Below, piece by piece: positions 38,055 through 46,263 of a stretch of DNA of 64,000 bases. Position 1 is the first letter of the stretch; every line of letters starts with the position of its first letter. Source of the DNA: Flavobacterium agricola (lineage in GTDB: Bacteria > Bacteroidota > Bacteroidia > Flavobacteriales > Flavobacteriaceae). Under the pieces are notes generated by a model. The model saw only the letters and a program-made list of their open reading frames with translations. It ran no database searches and was not told the DNA's origin. Where the stretch lies: positions 930,001 through 994,000 of the forward strand of contig NZ_CP081495.1 in the NCBI RefSeq assembly GCF_025919725.1, given 5' to 3'. The translations under genes and the position numbers were made by a program.

Positions 38055-38693
38055 ATGTCATTAGTAGGTAAAAAATTCCCAAACATTACAGTTGATGCTA
38101 TCTCAGAAATGGGTGACAACTTAAGATTAAACATCTTTGAAGAAGCTACAAAGAATAACAAAAAAGTTTTATTATTCTGGTACCCAAAAGATTTTACTTT
38201 TGTTTGTCCAACAGAATTACACGCTTTTCAAGAAGCTTTACCAGAATTTGAAAAAAGAAATACAATTGTTATTGGTGCATCATGTGATACAAACGAAGTG
38301 CACTTTGCTTGGTTAAACACACCAAAAGATAACGGTGGTATTGAAGGTGTAACTTACCCAATTTTAGCAGATACAACTCGTAACTTATCTAGCGTTTTAG
38401 GTATTTTAGATGTTGAAGGAACTGAATACAACGAAGAATTAGACACAGTACTAATCAGCGGTTCTAACGTAACTTACAGAGCTACTTACTTAGTTGATGA
38501 AACAGGAAAAATTTTCCACGAAGCAGTAAACGATATGCCATTAGGTCGTAACGTAAACGAATTCATCCGTTTAATTGATGCGTACACACACGTACAAAAA
38601 TTCGGTGAAGTTTGTCCTGCAAACTGGGAAGAAGGAAAAGAAGCAATGACTGCTGACAGAAATTCTACTGCTGAATACTTAGCAAAACACTAA
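38055..38693 (+). CDS. Typical 2-Cys peroxiredoxin (AhpC/Prx1 family)
   Basis: The 212-residue protein has the peroxidatic cysteine Cys51 in FVCPTELHAFQE and the resolving cysteine in FGEVCPANWEEG (about 180). It reduces hydrogen peroxide and organic peroxides using thioredoxin or a related donor. It is followed after a terminator by a thioredoxin-like gene, its probable reductant. It has its own promoter-like element and is expected to be highly expressed. Confidence 0.95.
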   Translation: MSLVGKKFPNITVDAISEMGDNLRLNIFEEATKNNKKVLLFWYPKDFTFVCPTELHAFQEALPEFEKRNTIVIGASCDTNEVHFAWLNTPKDNGGIEGVTYPILADTTRNLSSVLGILDVEGTEYNEELDTVLISGSNVTYRATYLVDETGKIFHEAVNDMPLGRNVNEFIRLIDAYTHVQKFGEVCPANWEEGKEAMTADRNSTAEYLAKH

Positions 38694-38707
38694 GATTCAA
38701 AAAGTTT

Positions 38708-38753
38708 AGTCCAAATTCTCGATTCAAGTACATCTTGAATTTGGACTTTTTTT
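38708..38753 (+). terminator. Terminator after the peroxiredoxin gene
   Basis: The arms agtccaaattc and gaatttggact (38708-38718, 38737-38747), with a possible inner stem attcaag/cttgaat, are followed by seven T. Confidence 0.85.
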
Positions 38754-38774
38754 AACCTTTAATTTATTTTTATT

Positions 38775-39080
38775 ATGTTACTAGAATTAGATCAAGATAC
38801 ATTACAAGACGTGGTTTCGTCTAACAAAAAAGTTGCTGTTCAATTTTCTGCATCATGGTGCGGAAACTGCAGAATTATGAAACCAAAATTTAAAAAATTA
38901 GCTACAGAAAAAGAAGATATTACTTTTGTTATTGTTGATGCAGAAAAATTTCCTGAATCAAGAAAATTAGCAAACGTTACAAACTTACCTACTTTCGCTA
39001 CATTTGTTGACGGAAAATTGGTTAACGAAACACAAACAAATAAGGCTGAAGTTTTAACTGAATTAATTAATGAAATTTAA
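38775..39080 (+). CDS. Thioredoxin-family protein with CGNC active site
   Basis: The 101-residue single-domain thioredoxin has the active site WCGNC (Cys29, Cys32) in place of WCGPC and the cis-proline in NLPTFA. Replacing the central proline usually alters redox potential. Its place between two peroxiredoxins suggests it reduces them (inference). It is followed 7 bases later by a small helical protein of unknown function, and together they form a two-gene unit ended by a terminator. Confidence 0.9.
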   Translation: MLLELDQDTLQDVVSSNKKVAVQFSASWCGNCRIMKPKFKKLATEKEDITFVIVDAEKFPESRKLANVTNLPTFATFVDGKLVNETQTNKAEVLTELINEI

Positions 39081-39087
39081 TTAAACC

Positions 39088-39345
39088 ATGAAACTACCTA
39101 TTATTAAACAGTTAACTCAATTTATTGAGGATAACGATCAGGATTACGTAAACGAAGCAATTGAGGTATTAGAATCTATTTGTGAAGTTTCATCTTTAAA
39201 AGATGAAGAATTAGATGTTATTGCCGAATTAATTTCGAATATGTACGGCGCTATTGAAGTGGATAAAATGATAAAAGATGGTACTCCTAAAAAAGAAGCG
39301 TTAAATGCATTTATGCAACGCGTTTTAGGATCTATTGACAAATAA
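39088..39345 (+). CDS. Small acidic helical protein, DUF6952-like
   Basis: The 85-residue protein is predicted to be all-helical (LPIIKQLTQFIEDNDQDYVN, EALNAFMQRVLGSI). I recall such proteins directly after the peroxiredoxin-thioredoxin pair in Flavobacteriia, assigned to a family of unknown function. It is co-transcribed with the thioredoxin-like gene (7-base gap). A role in peroxide defence is guessed from context only. Confidence 0.75.
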   Translation: MKLPIIKQLTQFIEDNDQDYVNEAIEVLESICEVSSLKDEELDVIAELISNMYGAIEVDKMIKDGTPKKEALNAFMQRVLGSIDK

Positions 39346-39371
39346 AATTTACTTACCTACATTGCATATTT

Positions 39372-39408
39372 CCCCGCAAAATTTAAACTAATTTTGCGGG
39401 GTTATTGT
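39372..39408 (+). terminator. Terminator after the thioredoxin unit
   Basis: An 11-bp stem, ccccgcaaaat with attttgcgggg (39372-39382 and 39391-39401), is followed by a short T-rich tail. Confidence 0.8.
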
Positions 39409-39453
39409 TTATAATTAATTTGTATTTATACCCATTTAATAAATTATAATCGT

Positions 39454-39461
39454 TATTTTTG
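39454..39461 (+). promoter_or_regulatory. Candidate -7 element of the tpx-dgkA-ftsK operon
   Basis: TATTTTTG matches TAnnTTTG and is 20 bases before the tpx ATG. No -33 element is visible at the usual distance. Confidence 0.5.
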
Positions 39462-39481
39462 GTAATAAAAACTTATATATT

Positions 39482-39979
39482 ATGGCTACAATTACTTTAA
39501 AAGGAAATGCTTTAGAAACAGTTGGTAACTTACCAGCAGTTAACACTCAAGCTCCAAAATTCGAATTAGTTGCAACAGATTTATCTACAAAAACCTTACA
39601 AGATTTTGCTGGTAAAAATGTAGTTTTAAACATATTTCCGTCTGTAGATACCGCTGTTTGTGCAATGTCAGTAAGAGAATTTAATAAAAAAGCTTCAACT
39701 TTACCAAATACTGTAGTTTTATGTATTTCTAAAGATTTACCATTTGCATTGGCTCGTTTTTGTGGTGCAGAAGGTTTAGATCAGGTAGTTTCTTTATCTG
39801 ACTTTAGATCGGATTTTGGTAAAACCTATGGCGTAACTATGCAAACAGGTCCATTGGCAGGTTTATTATCTCGTTCAATTGTTGTTATCAATCCTAAAGG
39901 AGAAGTTGTTTATACAGAACAAGTTCCAGAAATTACCCAAGAACCAAATTACGAAAAAGCAATCGAAAATATTAAATAG
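39482..39979 (+). CDS. tpx: Thiol peroxidase
   Basis: This is a 165-residue atypical 2-Cys peroxiredoxin. The peroxidatic Cys60 is in PSVDTAVCAMSVREF and the resolving Cys94 in ARFCGAEGLD, exactly the Tpx arrangement. It reduces peroxides with thioredoxin. It is the first gene of a long plus-strand operon (tpx, dgkA, ftsK, lolA, lptF/G, ribB) whose intergenic gaps are 4-12 bases. Confidence 0.95.
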   Translation: MATITLKGNALETVGNLPAVNTQAPKFELVATDLSTKTLQDFAGKNVVLNIFPSVDTAVCAMSVREFNKKASTLPNTVVLCISKDLPFALARFCGAEGLDQVVSLSDFRSDFGKTYGVTMQTGPLAGLLSRSIVVINPKGEVVYTEQVPEITQEPNYEKAIENIK

Positions 39980-39987
39980 TAGTACTC

Positions 39988-40347
39988 TTGAAACAATTCA
40001 TTATTGGCCGCATTAAAAGTGTAAAATACGCTGCAAAAGGAATGTTTATTTTAGCAACCAACGAGCACAGCGTAATTTCTCAGCTAACAGCTGGTATTTT
40101 AGTAACCATAGCTGGCTTTTATTACGATCTTTCGGCTACAGAATGGGCAATGCAATGCTTATGCATTGGCCTTATTGTTACAGCAGAAGGATTAAACACG
40201 GCAATTGAAGCGATTTGTGATTACCTACAACCTAATTTTGATCCAAAAATTGGTTTTATAAAAGATATTGCTGCAGGAGCTGTTGCTTTTGCAGCATTTT
40301 TCGCTCTCATTGTTGCCCTTATTATTTATTATCCAAAAATATTTTAA
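39988..40347 (+). CDS. Diacylglycerol kinase / undecaprenol kinase family protein
   Basis: The 119-residue membrane protein has three hydrophobic helices and the DgkA motif EGLNTAIEAICDY (about 66-78), plus NEHSVISQL and KDIAAGAV. Members phosphorylate diacylglycerol or undecaprenol; which substrate this one uses cannot be read from sequence. The start is a TTG at 39988, 8 bases after tpx. No ATG is available before the first helix, so the TTG is well supported. Confidence 0.9.
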   Translation: MKQFIIGRIKSVKYAAKGMFILATNEHSVISQLTAGILVTIAGFYYDLSATEWAMQCLCIGLIVTAEGLNTAIEAICDYLQPNFDPKIGFIKDIAAGAVAFAAFFALIVALIIYYPKIF

Positions 40348-40359
40348 TTCCGATAGATA

Positions 40360-42753
40360 ATGTCTGAAAAATCAGCTAAAAAAAAGGTTGAAAAAACAAC
40401 AAATAAAAATACGGCTAACGCACCTTCTAATAAAATGAGCTTTTTCGGGCTCTTTTTGTTATTATTCGCCTTAGCATTACTTATTTCATTTGTTTCTTAT
40501 TTTTTACACGGACAAGAAGATCAAAGCACATTAACTGCCTTTTCCGACAGATCGCAATTACCTAAAAATGCTTTAGGTAAATTGGGTGCTCATTTAGCCG
40601 AATTTTTTATTTTTAAAGGTTTTGGTATTGCCGCCTTTCTTATCATCAGAATTCTTTTTTCACTTGGGGTTCAGCCGTTTCGTTCAGAAGCTAAAAAGAA
40701 AACACGCAATCAAATAAAGAAAATGGTTTTCTGGAACCTGTATTTAATGATTACCTTATCGTTTATTTTTAGTTTTTTTAACACTAAAAATGGCGTTTTA
40801 GGCGGAATGATTGGTTTTGAAATTAACAGCTTTTTTACCGACTATATTGGTAAAGTTGGTACCTTTTTATTATTTGTTTTACTACTAAGTTTTTATTTTA
40901 TTTTTAGATTGAATATTTCTGTGCAAACCATTCAAGCGTTTGGAAACAAATGGTCAACGTATTTTAATGCGAAGCTTCAAAAACAAACCAATCCTGAAAC
41001 CGAAGCAGAAAAACCAATAGTAAATGTTGAAGAAACCGAACCACAACCACAAATTACTAACCCAACGCCTACCCCAATCGTTTCTGAAACAATTGCTGAA
41101 AAACCGATTACTAAACCGGTGGTAGAAAATATTTCTATTCCTAAAACCAATGCAACCGATCCGGATATTGAGGTTATTGTAAATAAGGAAGAAGCTTTAA
41201 ACGAATCTGAAATTACCGCCAAACAATTGGTTACCGATTTTGGCGAATTTGACCCAACTTTAGAACTTTCTAACTTTAGGCTACCCAGCTCAGAACTTTT
41301 AAACGAACATGCCAATAGCGACGTAGTTATTGACAAATCTGAATTAGAAGAAAATAAAAATCGAATTGTAGAAACCTTACGTAACTACAAAATCGAAATT
41401 ACCAATATAAAAGTTACCGTTGGACCAACCGTTACGTTGTACGAAATTGTTCCCGAAGCGGGCGTACGAATTTCTAAAATTAAAAATTTGGAAGACGATA
41501 TTGCCCTTTCTTTATCTGCCTTAGGTATTCGTATTATTGCTCCTATTCCAGGTAAAGGAACCGTGGGAATCGAGGTTCCAAACAATAAACCATCGGTTGT
41601 TTCTATGAAATCGGCAATTCAATCGCCTAAATTTCAATCCGCAGCAATGGAACTTCCAATTGCATTGGGCCGAAACATTCAGAACGAAACGTATGTTTTT
41701 GACTTAGCTAAAATGCCGCACTTACTAATGGCCGGAGCAACCGGACAAGGTAAATCGGTAGGTTTAAATGCCATTCTAACATCTTTATTGTATAAAAAGC
41801 ACCCAGCCGAAGTAAAATTTGTATTGGTTGACCCTAAAAAAGTTGAGCTTACTTTATTTAACAAAATTGAAAGGCATTATTTAGCCAAATTACCTAATAC
41901 CGAAGATGCCATTATTACAGACAACACCAAGGTAATTCATACCTTAAATTCGTTATGTATCGAAATGGACAACCGTTATTCTTTATTAAAAGATGCAATG
42001 GTTAGAAATATTAAAGAATATAACGAAAAATTTAAGCAACGCAAACTTAACCCAGAACAAGGACATCGTTTTTTACCTTATATTGTTTTAGTGGTGGATG
42101 AGTTTGCCGATTTGATAATGACAGCAGGTAAAGAAGTAGAAACGCCAATTGCGCGTTTGGCTCAACTTGCTCGTGCTATTGGTATTCACTTAATTATTGC
42201 TACGCAACGTCCTTCTGTAAACGTAATTACGGGTATTATTAAAGCCAACTTCCCGGCTCGAATTGCCTTTCGTGTAACATCAAAAATTGACTCACGAACC
42301 ATTTTAGATGGTCCAGGTGCAGACCAATTGGTTGGCCGAGGAGATTTACTTTTTACGCAAGGTAATGATATGGTACGCGTACAATGTGCTTTTGTTGATA
42401 CGCCCGAGGTAGAACGCATTTGCGAATACATTGGTTCGCAAAAAGCATATCCGGACGCTTATTTGTTACCTGAATATGTAGGTGAAGACGGAGATGGCAC
42501 AAAACTTGATATAGATATTTCAGACCGAGATGTATTGTTTAGAGAAGCTGCCGAAATTATTGTTACAGCACAACAAGGTTCTGCATCGCTTTTACAACGT
42601 AAACTTAAATTAGGTTACAACCGCGCTGGCCGATTAATTGATCAGCTAGAAGCTGCTGGTATTGTTGGCCCTTTTGAGGGTAGTAAAGCACGCTCGGTTA
42701 ATATTACAGATTTAGTTTCGCTAGATCAGTTTTTTGAAAATGAAAAAAAATAA
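40360..42753 (+). CDS. ftsK: DNA translocase FtsK
   Basis: FtsK pumps DNA at the division septum and activates XerCD recombination at dif. The 797-residue protein has four or five N-terminal membrane helices (about 25-185) and a proline- and threonine-rich linker (about 210-290). The alpha/beta motor has Walker A GATGQGKSVGLN (about 460) and Walker B VLVVDEFADLIM. The C-terminal gamma winged-helix domain, which reads KOPS sequences, contains QQGSASLLQRKLKLGYNRAG. All parts are complete. It follows dgkA by 12 bases and precedes lolA by 5. Confidence 0.96.
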   Translation: MSEKSAKKKVEKTTNKNTANAPSNKMSFFGLFLLLFALALLISFVSYFLHGQEDQSTLTAFSDRSQLPKNALGKLGAHLAEFFIFKGFGIAAFLIIRILFSLGVQPFRSEAKKKTRNQIKKMVFWNLYLMITLSFIFSFFNTKNGVLGGMIGFEINSFFTDYIGKVGTFLLFVLLLSFYFIFRLNISVQTIQAFGNKWSTYFNAKLQKQTNPETEAEKPIVNVEETEPQPQITNPTPTPIVSETIAEKPITKPVVENISIPKTNATDPDIEVIVNKEEALNESEITAKQLVTDFGEFDPTLELSNFRLPSSELLNEHANSDVVIDKSELEENKNRIVETLRNYKIEITNIKVTVGPTVTLYEIVPEAGVRISKIKNLEDDIALSLSALGIRIIAPIPGKGTVGIEVPNNKPSVVSMKSAIQSPKFQSAAMELPIALGRNIQNETYVFDLAKMPHLLMAGATGQGKSVGLNAILTSLLYKKHPAEVKFVLVDPKKVELTLFNKIERHYLAKLPNTEDAIITDNTKVIHTLNSLCIEMDNRYSLLKDAMVRNIKEYNEKFKQRKLNPEQGHRFLPYIVLVVDEFADLIMTAGKEVETPIARLAQLARAIGIHLIIATQRPSVNVITGIIKANFPARIAFRVTSKIDSRTILDGPGADQLVGRGDLLFTQGNDMVRVQCAFVDTPEVERICEYIGSQKAYPDAYLLPEYVGEDGDGTKLDIDISDRDVLFREAAEIIVTAQQGSASLLQRKLKLGYNRAGRLIDQLEAAGIVGPFEGSKARSVNITDLVSLDQFFENEKK

Positions 42754-42758
42754 ATACC

Positions 42759-43394
42759 ATGAAAAAACTTTTTACAATTCTTACTATATTTTTTATTTCG
42801 GTAAACGTGAGCGTTGCTCAGGATGCTAAAAAATTATTAGACGAGGTTACAAACAAAGTAAAAACCTACAAAAACGTTCAAATAGATTTTAGATTAACCA
42901 TTCAGAATTTAAACAAAGAAATTAATCAAGAATCTAAAGGAAACGTAACCATTGAGGGCGATAAATACGCGCTTAACATGATGGGAATTACAAAGCTTTT
43001 TGATGGTAAAAAAATATATGTAATTGATCCGGAAGAAGAAGAAGTTACCATTTCATCGCCAAGCGGACAAGATGCTGATTTTACCCCTGCTAAAATGCTT
43101 ACGTTTTTTAATTCTGGTTTTAAATATACATGGGATATAACGCAAAATGTAAAAGGCAGATCAATTCAGTACGTAAAATTAACGCCTACAAACGCGAAAG
43201 ATTACCGAAAAGAAGTTTTAATTGGAATTGATAATCAGACCAAAAACATTTACAATTTGATTGAAGTTGGAAAAGATGGTACAAAAACAACAATTATTGT
43301 AAATTCTTTTAAAACAAATCAACCCATTTCAAAAAATGAGTTTACCTTTGATGCTTCAAAGTACGCAAATTATTACATTAACAAATTAGATTAA
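42759..43394 (+). CDS. LolA-like periplasmic lipoprotein carrier
   Basis: The 211-residue exported protein (signal peptide MKKLFTILTIFFISVNVSVAQ) has the open beta-barrel pattern of LolA: QIDFRLTIQN, GNVTIEGDKYALNM, FDGKKIYVIDPEEEEV. LolA carries lipoproteins through the periplasm. In Bacteroidota the gene is regularly next to ftsK, as here. It is co-transcribed with ftsK (5 bases) and lptF/G (4 bases). Confidence 0.9.
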   Translation: MKKLFTILTIFFISVNVSVAQDAKKLLDEVTNKVKTYKNVQIDFRLTIQNLNKEINQESKGNVTIEGDKYALNMMGITKLFDGKKIYVIDPEEEEVTISSPSGQDADFTPAKMLTFFNSGFKYTWDITQNVKGRSIQYVKLTPTNAKDYRKEVLIGIDNQTKNIYNLIEVGKDGTKTTIIVNSFKTNQPISKNEFTFDASKYANYYINKLD

Positions 43395-43398
43395 AAGA

Positions 43399-44834
43399 GT
43401 GAAAATTCTTGATCGTTATATTTTAACTTCATTTTTACAAACATTGGCAACAGTGTTTGTAATTTTGTTTTTTATATTCATCTTACAGGGCATTTGGTTG
43501 TTTATTGCTGACTTGGCAGGTAAAGATTTAGACCTATGGATTATTATAAAATTCTTATTGCTGTATTCGCCTAGAATGATTCCGTTGGTTTTACCTTTAT
43601 CGGTATTATTAGCTAGCATTATGACCTTTGGATCGTTCGCAGAAAATTATGAATTTGCTGCCATGAAATCGTCTGGAATTTCTTTAAAACGTACCATGCA
43701 GCCGTTAAGCCTTTTTATCTTTATTTTGGCTTTTATTTCCTTCTGGTTTGCCAATAATATCATTCCAAAATCGGAATTCGAATTTATTAAGTTGCGTCGC
43801 GAAATTGTACAAACCAAACCAGCAATGGCTATTGCTGAAGGGCAATTTAATCAGATTGGAAATACAAATATTAAGGTTGAAAAAAATCTGGCGAAAACGG
43901 TGAAAAACTTGAAAACGTTACCATTCACATAAAAAACCAAAACGGCACTGGCAACAAAGCTTTTATTAAGGCCAAAAACGGGTTATTAACCAGTACTAAC
44001 ACCAACACATTAAGTTTAGATTTATTTGATGGCTATTATTATGAAGATGTTTTAAATATCAGAAAACCGAATAATCCGAATCAGCCGTTTGTTAAATCAT
44101 CTTTCGAAAAAAACAGAATTAATATTGATATTTCTAAACTTAACGAAAGTAATGCGAATGATGAGAACGTAAGTTCGAACACCATGCTAAACATTACCGA
44201 ATTAAATTATACTATTGATTCGTTAAACGTAAAGTTTACTAAAGAAATTAATTCGTATTCCGAAACAGCAACCATTCCGTTGCAAGTAAAATTGATTTCA
44301 TACGCAAAAGATTCAACTAAAATAAAATCTTTTCAGAACATTGATGAAGTGCTGAATCATTTTACACCCGATGATCAAAACCGCGTAATGAATTTAGCCG
44401 TTAGCGTTTTTGAAAACAACATTTCTAACATAAGCCTTAAAAAACTTTACTTAGACGAACAACAAAAAAACATAAACAGCCATTGGATTATTTTAAATGA
44501 AAAATTTGTAATCGCTGCTTCGTGTATTTTAATGTTTTTTATTGGCGCGCCCTTAGGTGCTATTATTCGTAAAGGCGGAATTGGTTTACCAATTGTTTTT
44601 GCCATATTAATTTTTATTACCTACCATTTTATAAACACATTTGGTAAAAAAGTTGCCCAAGAAGACGGAATGAACCCCATGTTAGGTGCTTGGTTAGCAA
44701 CTTTAGTATTAGTACCTTTGGCTATATTTTTAACCTATCGCGCCACAAACGACATGAATGTTACTATTAACTTAGATTGGCTGATAGATCCGATAAAAAA
44801 ACTTTTTTCAAAAAAGAAAAAACAAACAACATAA
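43399..44834 (+). CDS. LptF/LptG family LPS-export permease, apparent -1 frameshift at A7
   Basis: The gene starts at GTG 43399 with MKILDRYILTSFLQTLATVF, a typical LptF/G first helix. The frame breaks at an A7 run (43880-43886), after which the natural sequence continues in the -1 frame (KSGENGEKLENVTIHIKN) to the stop at 44834. Joined it has about 478 residues: three N-terminal helices, a periplasmic beta-jellyroll and three C-terminal helices, the full family layout. LptF/G with LptB moves LPS out of the inner membrane. One missing A explains the break, so I treat this as one gene. It lies 5 bases before ribB. Confidence 0.88.
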
Positions 44835-44839
44835 CAACA

Positions 44840-45984
44840 ATGCATTCAGAAAAAATAAAATTAAATACGATTGAAGAAGCTATCGAAGATATTCGTCAAG
44901 GTAAAATCATCATTGTAGTTGATGACGAAGACCGTGAAAACGAAGGCGATTTTTTAGCTGCTGCAGATAAAGTAACGCCAGAAATGATTAATTTCATGGC
45001 TACACACGGGCGCGGATTAATTTGTACACCGCTTACCGAAAAAAGATGTAAAGAATTAGGTTTACCTTTAATGGTTTCTAAAAATACTGTTTTACATCAT
45101 ACCGCTTTTACCGTATCGGTAGATTTGATTGGGAACGGATGTACAACCGGAATTTCGGCTCAAGACCGCTCTAAAACTGTTGAAGCTTTAGTAAACCCAG
45201 ATACAAAACCTGAAGATTTAGGAAGACCAGGACATATATTTCCATTAATTGCTCGTGAAGGTGGAGTTTTACGTCGTACCGGACATACCGAAGCTGCTAT
45301 TGATTTTGCGCGTTTAGCTGGATTTAGGCCAGCGGGCGTTATTTGCGAAATTATGAATGAAGATGGTACTATGGCGCGTTTACCGCAATTGGTAGAAGTT
45401 GCTAAAAAATTCAATTTAAAATTAGTTTCTATTGAAGATTTAGTAGCTTACCGCATGAAGCATGACAGCTTAATTCAAAAAAAGTTGATTTTGATTTAAA
45501 CACACGTTTTGGCGTATATCGTTTAAAAGCTTACCAACAAGTAACCAACAAACAAGTACATATTGCTTTAACAAAAGGAACTTGGAATGCTGGCGAAGCT
45601 ATTTTAACCCGAATTAATTCGTCACAAGTTAATAACGACATTTTACAATCTATTACAGATAATTCGTCAGACGAAAAATTAGATCAAATTTTTGAAGCTA
45701 TAAATAAAGAAGAAAAAGGTGCTGTTATTTTTGTTAATCAAGATATTGCAACTACCGATTTGCTTGACCGTTTAGAAACTTTAAAAAACTTACAAGCAGA
45801 AAACACAAACGCTATTGTAGCAGCGCCAAAAGTACAATTAGATAGCAAAGACTTTGGTATTGGTGCTCAAATTTTACACGATTTAAATATTTCTAAAATA
45901 AAATTACTTACCAACTCAGAACAACAAAAACGCGTGGGAATGATTGGTTATGGTTTAGAGATAACAGATTATATTAAATTTTAA
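44840..45984 (+). CDS. ribB: 3,4-dihydroxy-2-butanone-4-phosphate synthase with degenerate GTP-cyclohydrolase-II domain, apparent -1 frameshift at A7
   Basis: The N-terminal domain (about 1-205) makes the four-carbon riboflavin precursor and is complete: DDEDRENEGDF, HGRGLICTPLT, HHTAFTVSVD, GRPGHIFPLIAREGGVLRR and GHTEAAIDFARLAG. At an A7 run (45477-45483) the frame shifts by -1. The natural sequence continues as VDFDLNTRFGVYRLKAY to 45984, about 381 residues in all. The second domain has the cyclohydrolase-II fold pattern (DFGIGAQILHDL, LLTNSEQQKRVG). It lacks the zinc cysteines and the RQEGRGIG active-site segment, so it is unlikely to hydrolyse GTP. The ATG at 44840 is chosen because the domain begins there. 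An in-frame ATG at 44777 lies inside lptF/G. Confidence 0.88.
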
Positions 45985-45985
45985 T

Positions 45986-46018
45986 AAAAAGGCTTTACAA
46001 ATTGTAAAGCCTTTTTAT
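45986..46018 (+). terminator. Terminator of the tpx-ftsK-ribB operon
   Basis: A 15-bp stem (45986-46000 and 46002-46016) is flanked by A5 and T5 runs. Confidence 0.9.
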
Positions 46019-46229
46019 TTATAGGAAGGTTTAAAAATAATTAAAGCAACGTTGTTTTGTTATTAAGTTGATAGAAAATAAATATTTAGTTTCTATTTAA
46101 GAACACGACGAATAAGTCTTACATAAGACAGAAAAATTACTTTTAGGAGCTAAACAAACACAACGAGAAGTAAATAATAACTAAAATTTTAAGCAACGTC
46201 TTTTTAATACACAATAAAAAGCAAGTTAA

Positions 46230-46248
46230 ACGTTAGTTATTAATTAAC
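46230..46248 (+). promoter_or_regulatory. 19-base motif upstream of the second QVGINT gene
   Basis: acgttagttattaattaac differs from the copy at 33696-33714 at two positions and has the same 15-base distance to the start codon. The rest of the 245-base leader (46019-46263) is AT-rich and shows a small hairpin gtctta/taagac near 46117. Confidence 0.6.
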
Positions 46249-46263
46249 TACAAAATTAATAGC

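Noticed and set aside
44777..44839. Upstream ATG that would extend RibB by 21 residues
   Set aside because: It lies inside lptF/G and adds lysine-rich residues absent from the family; the ATG at 44840 starts the conserved domain.
45477..45483. Programmed frameshift in ribB
   Set aside because: Both domains form one enzyme in relatives, and the same single-A defect recurs at other poly-A runs, so a sequence error is more likely than regulation.
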